NCBI GenBank assembly: GCA_016786765.1
Contig: JAEUUZ010000023.1
Coordinates: 62,001-126,000 of the forward strand
DNA from: Chitinophagales bacterium
Lineage (GTDB): Bacteria; Bacteroidota; Bacteroidia; Chitinophagales; LD1
Direction: 5' to 3'
Length of the DNA: 64,000 bases
Below the pieces are notes generated by a model, which saw nothing but the letters and a program-made list of their open reading frames with translations, was not told the DNA's origin and made no database searches. This document shows positions 46,069-52,776 of the stretch, piece after piece; positions within the stretch are counted from its first letter, which is position 1, and each line of letters begins with the position of its first letter. The position numbers and the translations under genes are program-made.

Positions 46069-46941
46069 ATGAATACGTTTAAAATATTTTTTGCTATTGC
46101 AGTAAGTACGCTTTTGATTTCTTCTTGTAAGGAAGTAGGTACAGTAGTAGATTTAGGAAAAAGCAAGCCACTAGGCCTTTTGCTGGATACAGCTTATCTC
46201 GAAGCCGTTCAAGCACCTGAAACGAAAATGATTCTAATTGAAGAATTCACAGGTGTACGATGCCTAAACTGTCCGCAAGGGCATGCTGAATTGCGCAGTT
46301 TGAAGCAAACCTATCCGGGTAGATTGATTGGTATTAGTTTACATAGTAATATTCAAAGTGAAGTATATGCCTACAGCAAAGAGGAACTGAAATCGGCTAT
46401 TGCTCAAAAGATAGAAGAATATTTATTATACCCTGGGTATAAACCGAATGGTGCTATTGATCGGGTGAATTTTTCAGGTGCGCAAAGTTTATGCAACGAT
46501 TATTTGGATTGGGCAACACTTTTGCCACAACGCTTGTCGGCAGCAACACCGGTTAATATTTCATTAACGCCTACGTTTAATGCTACAAGCGGAGAATTAC
46601 TGATTGATGTGAAAGCGCATTACACCCAAGCCCAAACCGAACCGAATAAATTGAGTTTGTTTTTAGTGGAAGACAGTATCATCACTGCTCAGTTGCAGCC
46701 GAATAATACCGTGGATACAAACTATATACATAATGAAATTGTGCGGGAATCGTTTAGTGATACTTTAGGCGATAAGTTAAATCACGATTTAAAACGCGGT
46801 ACAACTGTACAACGAGTTTATAAAGTGAATGTGTCTGGCAAAAATTACGAATACAAACACCTGAAGGTGTTGGCTTTCATACATCGTTACGCCACAACAA
46901 AAGAGATTTTACAAGCAAAAGAAGTAGAAATCGAGAATTAA
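46069..46941 (+). CDS. Omp28-related outer-membrane lipoprotein
   Basis: A 290-residue lipoprotein with lipobox LISSC (Cys 20). A thioredoxin-like fold starts with ILIEEFTGVRCLNCPQGHAELR (shortened here: EEFTGVRCLNCP), with CxxC at Cys65/Cys68. The C-terminal half is the Omp28-type beta-domain (VNISLTPTFNATSGELLIDV and ITAQLQPNNTVDTNYIHN). Omp28 of P. gingivalis is a surface-exposed putative adhesin. Here it directly follows DUF6029 and precedes pheT by 45 bases, making pheT the likely last gene of the transcript or a gene with its own start. Confidence 0.88.
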   Translation: MNTFKIFFAIAVSTLLISSCKEVGTVVDLGKSKPLGLLLDTAYLEAVQAPETKMILIEEFTGVRCLNCPQGHAELRSLKQTYPGRLIGISLHSNIQSEVYAYSKEELKSAIAQKIEEYLLYPGYKPNGAIDRVNFSGAQSLCNDYLDWATLLPQRLSAATPVNISLTPTFNATSGELLIDVKAHYTQAQTEPNKLSLFLVEDSIITAQLQPNNTVDTNYIHNEIVRESFSDTLGDKLNHDLKRGTTVQRVYKVNVSGKNYEYKHLKVLAFIHRYATTKEILQAKEVEIEN

Positions 46942-46986
46942 TAGAGAACCCGATTTTTGAATAGATAATATAAGCACGAAAAGAAT

Positions 46987-49410
46987 ATGGAAATTAGTTA
47001 TAACTGGCTGAAACAATATGTAGACTTTACACTTACGCCAGAAGATGTTTCGGAAATTTTGACCAATACCGGATTAGAAGTAGAAGAATTCGAGACCTGG
47101 GAATCAGTGAAGGGCGGATTAAAAGGGGTGGTGATTGGGGAAATTAAAGAGTGTGAGCAACACCCTGATGCGGATAAATTGAAAGTTACCAAAGTAGATA
47201 TTGGCACAGGCGAATTGTTACAAATAGTTTGCGGTGCACCGAATTGCAGAGTAGGTTTGAAATCCCCCATTGCAACTATTGGCGCAAATTTGTATCCGGT
47301 GAATTCAGAAGAGGTTTTCGCGATTAAGAAATCGAAAATTAGAGGAGTAGAATCGTTTGGTATGATTTGCGCAGAAGATGAATTAGGCTTGGGAGAAAGT
47401 CATTCCGGCATTATGGAATTGCCATCAGACACTCCGATAGGATTATCGGCTGCTGAGTATTTCAAGGTAGAAAGTGATATTGTTTATACCATTGGATTAA
47501 CGCCAAATCGTTCGGATGGATTTTCGCACATTGGTGTAGCAAGAGATTTGCGAGCAGCTTTACGTGGTGTGTACAATGTGGGTTTGGATTTGAAATTACC
47601 TACGTCTGTAGTGGCGCAAAAATTCTCTTCGCCAATTGCCGTTAAAATTGAGAATGCCAAGACTTGTAAGCGTTACAGTGCTTTGTATATCAAAAATGTA
47701 AAAGTACAAGAATCTCCACTTTGGTTGCAAAATAGACTGAAAGCCATTGGGGTGAAGCCAATTAATAATATAGTTGATGTTACCAATTTTGTATTGCACG
47801 AAATGGGACAACCACTGCATGCTTTTGATGCTGCAAAAATTGCAGGTGAGCAAGTGATTGTTCGCAATTGCAATGCAGGTACTGCCTTTGTAACCCTTGA
47901 TGGGGTTGAACGTAAGCTCGATGGGGAAGATTTAATGATCTGCGACACACAACGCGCATTATGTATTGCGGGTGTGTATGGTGGTTTAGATAGTGGCGTA
48001 TCGGATAGTACTACCGATGTGTTTTTAGAATCGGCTTTTTTTGATCCGATTAGTGTGCGCAAAACAGCTACACGTCATGCTTTACGTACCGATGCATCAC
48101 AGCATTTTGAGAAAACAACGGATATTAATGCGACTACTCTTGCAGCCTTAAGAGCAGCGGCTTTAATTGTGGAATTAGGCGGAGGTGAAGTATCGGAAAT
48201 GGTAGATGTGTATCCGGATGCTGTTGCGAATGCTGTTGTAGAGACTTCGTTTGCACGCATTAATGAATTGGCGGGAACGAATTTGCCCCAAGAAAAAGTG
48301 GAGGCGATTTTGAACGATTTAGGTTTTGTGATTCAACCGATGTCGGGTGGAATGTTACATTTAACGGTACCTACATACCGCGTGGAAGTTACACGTGAGG
48401 CCGATGTTGTAGAAGAAATATTGAGAATCTACGGCTACAACACCGTGCCTATGCCGAAACGTTTACATGCATCGCTATCGTTTTCACCGGCCATCGATTA
48501 TTTGAAAATGGATAACAAGGCAGCCGACTATCTAGTGGGTGCAGGTTATTTTGAAGCTTCAACAAATTCGATTACACAATCGAAGTTTGAGCAAGATAAA
48601 ACGTTGCAAGAGCAAACAGTCCGTTTGTTGAATTCGCAAACTACAGAATTGGATGCTTTACGTACTTCCATGGTGTATGGTTTGTTGGAAGTAGTGAGCA
48701 GAAATATCAACTACAAAAATCAGGATATTCAATTTTTTGAATTTGGGAATACGTATCACAAAACCGCAGAAGGCTATTCTCAACAGCGCCATTTAACGTT
48801 GTTGCTTTCGGGCAAAACGCGCGAGCAAAATTGGATCTCGAAAGCAGAAAAATTCACCTTCTTCCATTTGAAAACGGACGTGTTGAATTTGCTAAATCGC
48901 TTTATGGGCGGCTATGTTACCACTTCATTTGAAAACGAATCGGTGTTCGAGTTTGGTTTGAAAATTATGGTAGAAGGCCAGTTAGCAGGAACCATTGGCA
49001 AATTAAAATCGAAAATTTGTCAGCAGCAAGATGTGAAACAAGATGTGTTTTTTGCGGATATTAATTGGTCGGTGGTATTGGAGCGCAGTGCTTTCCAGCA
49101 AGTTCGTTTTTCCGAATTATCTAAATACCCTGCCGTGCAGCGCGATTTATCGATGATTGTAGAAGATGCTTTGGCGTTTGAAAAAATTGAGCAATTATCG
49201 TTTGCGGAAAACAAAAAATTACTACGTTCGGTGTCGTTGTTTGACGTATACAAAGGCGAAAAAATTGAAGCCGGCAAAAAATCATATGCCGTAAGTTTCA
49301 CTTTCTTAGATGAAACCAAAACACTTACCGATAAGGACATTGACAAGGTGATGAATCGCTTGATGGATAAGTTCGAGAAAGAGATAGGGGCACAGATTAG
49401 GAGAGGGTGA
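46987..49410 (+). CDS. pheT: Phenylalanyl-tRNA synthetase beta subunit
   Basis: An 807-residue subunit. Domains in order: N-terminal tRNA-binding (EMAP-like) at about 40-150 with VVIGEIKECEQHPDADKL, B3/B4 editing region near 200-400 (NIVDVTNFVLHEMGQPLHAFDA), B5 around 410-480, the catalytic-like core, and a C-terminal FDX-ACB anticodon-binding domain (ELSKYPAVQRDLSMI). The full bacterial length is present. It is unlinked from pheS. The region after it is the start of the repeat/transposase segment. Confidence 0.97.
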   Translation: MEISYNWLKQYVDFTLTPEDVSEILTNTGLEVEEFETWESVKGGLKGVVIGEIKECEQHPDADKLKVTKVDIGTGELLQIVCGAPNCRVGLKSPIATIGANLYPVNSEEVFAIKKSKIRGVESFGMICAEDELGLGESHSGIMELPSDTPIGLSAAEYFKVESDIVYTIGLTPNRSDGFSHIGVARDLRAALRGVYNVGLDLKLPTSVVAQKFSSPIAVKIENAKTCKRYSALYIKNVKVQESPLWLQNRLKAIGVKPINNIVDVTNFVLHEMGQPLHAFDAAKIAGEQVIVRNCNAGTAFVTLDGVERKLDGEDLMICDTQRALCIAGVYGGLDSGVSDSTTDVFLESAFFDPISVRKTATRHALRTDASQHFEKTTDINATTLAALRAAALIVELGGGEVSEMVDVYPDAVANAVVETSFARINELAGTNLPQEKVEAILNDLGFVIQPMSGGMLHLTVPTYRVEVTREADVVEEILRIYGYNTVPMPKRLHASLSFSPAIDYLKMDNKAADYLVGAGYFEASTNSITQSKFEQDKTLQEQTVRLLNSQTTELDALRTSMVYGLLEVVSRNINYKNQDIQFFEFGNTYHKTAEGYSQQRHLTLLLSGKTREQNWISKAEKFTFFHLKTDVLNLLNRFMGGYVTTSFENESVFEFGLKIMVEGQLAGTIGKLKSKICQQQDVKQDVFFADINWSVVLERSAFQQVRFSELSKYPAVQRDLSMIVEDALAFEKIEQLSFAENKKLLRSVSLFDVYKGEKIEAGKKSYAVSFTFLDETKTLTDKDIDKVMNRLMDKFEKEIGAQIRRG

Positions 49411-49451
49411 GTATTGGCTATTTAAGATTCATTAAAAGCCACAATCATCGC

Positions 49452-49484
49452 TTTCGCAAGTTTAGCGAAGCGTAACTTGCGAAA
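49452..49484. repeat. REP-like palindrome copy 1 (inverted orientation)
   Basis: TTTCGCAAGTT pairs with AACTTGCGAAA (11 bp), enclosing TAGCGAAGCGT. The core is the exact reverse complement of copy 2 at 50099. It lies 24 bases past the RAYT stop and contains GCGAAGC, a sequence known for very stable DNA mini-hairpins. Confidence 0.85.
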
Positions 49485-49507
49485 TTAAATAAATGATGTT
49501 TTAAACA

Positions 49508-50056
49508 TCATAAGAAATCAATGGCTATCATTCCTTTTCCACCCGCATAATCTACAGCGCTTCCGTATATCCAATGTTCAGCTTCTGCCACAAATCCTGC
49601 TACGATTGGATTATTGTGGATATAGTCAATTTTTTGATCTATCACTTCATTTGAAAAAAGTTCAATGGGTTGGTTGTCTTGTCGCCAAAACTGAAATTCC
49701 TTATTGTTAGGATTATACGCTCCCGAACTTTTAAAGATAGCCAACATCCATTCTTTTCGGCTCTCTGCGGGGTGATTGGCTATTGTTTTTATAATTGCTT
49801 TGCTACAGTGTTTCTTCAAATCGCGAATTACATCTACTAAACTAAATTGCTCTTGTACACTTACTACTAGATGCACATGGTTTGTCATTATCACCCATGC
49901 GTGAACACGAAGTCCTTTGTGCAATTGACAGAACTTTAGACTATCTACAACAATATCTTTGTAGTTGTTTCTTGTAAATACATCTATCCAACCTACAGTG
50001 GCAAAACTTAGGAAATAAATGCCGTTGGGGTTGTGCACTTTATATGCTCGGCTCAT
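49508..50056 (-). CDS. REP-associated tyrosine transposase (RAYT), Y1_Tnp superfamily
   Basis: A 182-residue IS200/IS605-like transposase domain protein. The metal-binding HUH motif is in VIMTNHVHLVV (near 55-65). Further family landmarks are IRDLKKHCSK, EFQFWRQDNQPIEL, IDQKIDYIHNNPIVAGF and GSAVDYAGGKG. It is full length and uninterrupted. RAYTs are usually single-copy and mobilise or maintain REP palindromes rather than themselves. Here the gene is bracketed by REP copies 1 and 2 in inverted orientation. The position equivalent to a conserved aromatic in relatives reads KKHCSK; whether this affects catalysis is unknown. Confidence 0.93.
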   Translation of the reverse strand: MSRAYKVHNPNGIYFLSFATVGWIDVFTRNNYKDIVVDSLKFCQLHKGLRVHAWVIMTNHVHLVVSVQEQFSLVDVIRDLKKHCSKAIIKTIANHPAESRKEWMLAIFKSSGAYNPNNKEFQFWRQDNQPIELFSNEVIDQKIDYIHNNPIVAGFVAEAEHWIYGSAVDYAGGKGMIAIDFL

Positions 50057-50098
50057 AACTTTTGTTTAACGCAAAGTTACAAACTTTGCTTATTTATA

Positions 50099-50129
50099 CT
50101 CGCAAGTTACGCTTCGCTAAACTTGCGAG
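50099..50129. repeat. REP-like palindrome copy 2
   Basis: CTCGCAAGTT pairs perfectly with AACTTGCGAG across the 11-base spacer ACGCTTCGCTA. It lies 42 bases upstream of the RAYT start, and 26 bases beyond the 3' end of the first T9SS cargo gene. Confidence 0.9.
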
Positions 50130-50154
50130 AGCAGGGATTTTGATTATATTTTAA

Positions 50155-51144
50155 TTATCTGAGTAGTGTGAAAGAACCTGTTTTTTTGTAGGCGATTTTT
50201 TTTTGAGGATTGTCAGGTAAAGGTAAATCAGCAAAAATATAGTACATATAAACTTCTTGAGGTTGGTCTTCACCCCTAAACTTACCATCCCACTTTGTCT
50301 CAGTATTATCGTGGATTAATTCACCCCATTTATTGTATACTCTGAATTGTTGAATTGTTATTTTTTTGTCGAAGTAAACTGGATAGTAAAAGTCATTTTG
50401 ACCATCATTATTTGGCGAAAATGCGGTTGCCATTTCAATTTGGTTGATTCCATATACAGCGACATCGTCAATATAATAATAGGATTGTTCGTAAAAATCC
50501 GGGTTTCTCCCTTGGACGGTATCCCACGTTGTGTTTTGATTATCTGTGAATACTCCAATAGTTATAAATTGCTCGCCACCCGTTGCTTTAAAAAAACCAC
50601 TTACTTCAGTCCAATTTTCATTATTCGTTATTGACTTATTTGGGGTGTTGATAACTTGGGGGACTACACGAAAATTTTCATCGGATATGCTAGTAATTGG
50701 TGTGTCAGAAAAATAAGCACCGATATTATTGCAACCTAAGCCGCTCCGATCTGCTAGTGAGACGTAAAATTTGGTTTGATAAATCTTACCTGCTTCTAAA
50801 GGTAAAATGAGCTTACACTGTATATATTCTCTGATAACTGGAATTATCGAACTATCACCAATAACATAAATACCTGCATAAGCATTTCCGGTTTTTGCAT
50901 TTTGAAAGCCAACATCATTTTGAGGAATCCCAACATCTAAAATATTACATGAGTTATAATAATCTGGAGAAGCAATATTAGGATTACTCCAATTCTTGGT
51001 ATAGCTAAGTTGACTTAATGTATTCGGACAACTATCATACTCCTCAAAACTCGGATTTGGCACCAGATTTATCTGTGCAGTTGCGGGAGTGTATATGAGT
51101 TGGAGTAGACTCATTAACAGGGTGGTTTTTATTAGTCTTTTCAT
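50155..51144 (-). CDS. T9SS type B cargo protein A (gliding motility-associated C-terminal domain)
   Basis: A 329-residue secreted protein. The signal peptide ends near PATAQ-INLV (residue 23), followed by the lectin-like N-region LVPNPSFEEYDSCP. A jelly-roll carbohydrate-binding-like fold seems likely for residues 25-230. The C-terminal ~90 residues are a T9SS type B sorting domain: TAFSPNNDGQNDFY, VYNKWGELI, KWDGKFRGE and the terminal SFTLLR. Export would need the porU/porV machinery in this window. Its first ~41 codons and upstream 200 bases are nearly identical to those of cargo gene B, while the rest diverges. Confidence 0.87.
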   Translation of the reverse strand: MKRLIKTTLLMSLLQLIYTPATAQINLVPNPSFEEYDSCPNTLSQLSYTKNWSNPNIASPDYYNSCNILDVGIPQNDVGFQNAKTGNAYAGIYVIGDSSIIPVIREYIQCKLILPLEAGKIYQTKFYVSLADRSGLGCNNIGAYFSDTPITSISDENFRVVPQVINTPNKSITNNENWTEVSGFFKATGGEQFITIGVFTDNQNTTWDTVQGRNPDFYEQSYYYIDDVAVYGINQIEMATAFSPNNDGQNDFYYPVYFDKKITIQQFRVYNKWGELIHDNTETKWDGKFRGEDQPQEVYMYYIFADLPLPDNPQKKIAYKKTGSFTLLR

Positions 51145-51237
51145 ATAGCCAAAATACGTTAATGGGCATGTATAATCGAGTTAAAATTTTTTTTCGAAAT
51201 GTGCAATATGTGCCGTAATTTTTTTTTTAGTTAAAGT

Positions 51238-51267
51238 GATGTTGTACACGTTATATGCTCAGCTCAT
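51238..51267 (-). pseudogene. RAYT 5'-end relic 1
   Basis: Read on the minus strand this codes M-S-stop-A-Y-N-V-Y-N, against M-S-R-A-Y-K-V-H-N at the start of the intact RAYT. The upstream bases (TTTGTTTAAC, the ACAAACTTTGCTTATTTATACT tract in two parts, then the REP) also match the intact copy. The rest of the gene is gone; the sequence runs directly into the cargo gene's upstream region. Confidence 0.7.
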
Positions 51268-51309
51268 AGTTTTTGTTTAACCCAAATTTACAAACTTTGC
51301 TTATTTATA

Positions 51310-51340
51310 CTCGCAAGTTGCGCTTCGCTAAACTTGCGAG
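51310..51340. repeat. REP-like palindrome copy 3
   Basis: CTCGCAAGTT / AACTTGCGAG with spacer GCGCTTCGCTA, one base different from copy 2. It lies between cargo gene B's 3' end and the RAYT relic of cargo gene A. Confidence 0.9.
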
Positions 51341-51363
51341 AGCAGCGTTATTAAAAAAAATGA

Positions 51364-52350
51364 TTATCGAAATAAGGTGAGATTTGAAATTTTGGAAATA
51401 GGTTTGCCATCTACAACGACTGAAACATACACAGCATATACATCCGAGGGTTGTTGTTCGCCTTTAAATATCCCATCCCATGTATAATTACTGTTGTTTG
51501 AGGTGAAAACCTTTTCTCCCCATCGGTTATAGATATTCATTATGTAATCCACATAATTTGTACAATTAGTTATCCATTTATATGTGTCATTCATATTATC
51601 ACCATTTGGGGAGAAGGCGGTAGGTAAAATAAAATCACAATTTGATACATTAGTGTAACAAATTGTGGAATCTTCACTCAAACAGACGTCATCTAAAAAA
51701 TAATAACTTTGAGAAGGTGGAGAAGCGTTTGACAAGTATGATGTATCTAATTGATTAATGTCAAAAAGTCCTCCAATGATTAAATACTCATATGCGGAAT
51801 CAGCAATAAAAGAACCTGAAACTTTTATCCAATATACGGTATCTTTGATTACAATACTAGAAAATACTTGACTGTAATTTGATAATTGCTTAATGCCTAA
51901 ACTATCATAATGATATAATGTTGAGAACATAACTCCCATTTTGTTTGAGGAAATATTTAAGGAGTAATTATTATAAGCTAGCGATAGATAAAAACTCACA
52001 TAGTATTTATTGCCTTTTATCAATGAGCTGTTTAGTTTTACACCTATTTGTTCTGCATTGTTATTTACATCACAATTTACGAACCCAACATATGCTTCTC
52101 CCGTATGCGCCTTTTGATAACTTAATACATTAGCAAATCCAAGATTTGAAGAACAATTATTAAAATAGTCAGGTGAACCTTTGAAAGATCTCCAATTCTT
52201 CAAATTGCCATCTACTTCTTCGAGGCTATTCGGACAACTAACATACTCCTCAAAACTCGGATTCGGCACCAGATTTATCTGTGCGGTTGCGGGAGTGTAT
52301 ATGAGTTGGAGTAGACTCATTAACAGGGTGGTTTTTATTAGTCTTTTCAT
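51364..52350 (-). CDS. T9SS type B cargo protein B (paralogue of A)
   Basis: A 328-residue secreted protein with the same signal peptide and N-region as cargo A (identical through PNPSFEEY). The middle is homologous but strongly diverged (SPDYFNNCSS against SPDYYNSCN; SYYFLDDVCL against SYYYIDDVAV). The C-terminal sorting domain is TAFSPNGDNMNDTY, IYNRWGEKVF, TWDGIFKGEQQPSDVY and terminal NLTLFR. It is rich in Asn, Ser and Tyr. It lies upstream of A in the same orientation, separated by REP copy 3 and a RAYT relic. It probably arose by tandem duplication. Confidence 0.87.
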   Translation of the reverse strand: MKRLIKTTLLMSLLQLIYTPATAQINLVPNPSFEEYVSCPNSLEEVDGNLKNWRSFKGSPDYFNNCSSNLGFANVLSYQKAHTGEAYVGFVNCDVNNNAEQIGVKLNSSLIKGNKYYVSFYLSLAYNNYSLNISSNKMGVMFSTLYHYDSLGIKQLSNYSQVFSSIVIKDTVYWIKVSGSFIADSAYEYLIIGGLFDINQLDTSYLSNASPPSQSYYFLDDVCLSEDSTICYTNVSNCDFILPTAFSPNGDNMNDTYKWITNCTNYVDYIMNIYNRWGEKVFTSNNSNYTWDGIFKGEQQPSDVYAVYVSVVVDGKPISKISNLTLFR

Positions 52351-52443
52351 ATAGCCAAAATACGTTAATGGGCATGTATAATCGAGTTAAAAATCTTTTT
52401 CGAAATGTGCAATATGTGCCGTAATTATTTTTTTAGTTAAAGT

Positions 52444-52472
52444 GATGTTGTACACGTTATATGCTCAGTCAT
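52444..52472 (-). pseudogene. RAYT 5'-end relic 2
   Basis: The same relic as at 51238 but with one base lost just after the ATG (ATGACTGAGC against ATGAGCTGAGC), shifting the frame. The flanks match relic 1 and the intact RAYT upstream region through REP copy 4. Confidence 0.68.
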
Positions 52473-52514
52473 AGTTTTTGTTTAACCCAAAGTTACAAAC
52501 TTTGCTTATTTATA

Positions 52515-52545
52515 CTCCCAAGTTGCGCTTCGCTAAACTTGCGAG
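52515..52545. repeat. REP-like palindrome copy 4 (one stem mismatch)
   Basis: CTCCCAAGTT / AACTTGCGAG with spacer GCGCTTCGCTA. One base in the left arm breaks the stem (CTCCC for CTCGC), so this copy is likely decaying. Confidence 0.85.
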
Positions 52546-52594
52546 AGCAACGAATTAATGCCACCGCTACTACCTTGAACAATTAGCAAAGTAA

Positions 52595-52697
52595 ATACAC
52601 TGCCCGCAAGTGATGGCAGCGAAAATCCTCTGTCCCGTTTCTTAGCGGGACGGAGATTGCAGCGAACAGCACGACCCGACCTCAGGAGGGATGCGCC
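52595..52697. other. Structured GC-rich intergenic element
   Basis: A patch clearly richer in G and C than its surroundings. It contains a 10-bp hairpin (CTCTGTCCCG, loop TTTCTTAG, CGGGACGGAG at 52628-52655), the near-repeat GGCAGCGAAAATC / GATTGCAGCGAAC on either side of it, and CGACCTCAGGAGGG. It resembles the conserved non-coding element I remember from many Bacteroidota intergenic regions. A 60-codon open frame across it is low in plausibility. It may be an RNA element or a miniature repeat; orientation is unknown. Confidence 0.4.
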
Positions 52698-52776
52698 CAA
52701 TACATTCTTCTTCATTTTTGTTATAAATGCGGGCTTGTTTTAAAGGTTCAAGAAAATATTCTTATTTTGAATCGAA

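Larger units (their letters stand above)
51022..51347. repeat. Direct repeat DR1 (leader, upstream region, RAYT relic, REP)
   Basis: About 326 bases aligning with 52228-52552 with few differences. It spans the first ~41 codons of cargo gene A, its upstream region, the RAYT 5' relic and REP copy 3. The offset is about 1206 bases. Confidence 0.88.
52228..52552. repeat. Direct repeat DR2 (leader, upstream region, RAYT relic, REP)
   Basis: The second copy of the ~325-base repeat described at 51022-51347. It covers the first ~41 codons of cargo gene B, its upstream region, RAYT relic 2 and REP copy 4. Differences from DR1 are scattered single bases and small indels in the T-tracts. Confidence 0.88.

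Noticed and set aside
48075-49346. Long antisense frames inside pheT, guaB, fadD and other genes
   Set aside because: They are shadows of strongly coding sequence on the other strand with no recognisable domains or start context.
49452-52545. The four palindromes as a CRISPR array
   Set aside because: Spacing is irregular (about 650, 1210 and 1205 bases), genes lie between them, and no cas gene is present.
52533-52715. 60-codon minus-strand open frame across the structured intergenic element
   Set aside because: Its composition follows the underlying GC-rich repeat and REP copy 4, it has no signal or domain, and similar frames over such elements are usually spurious.
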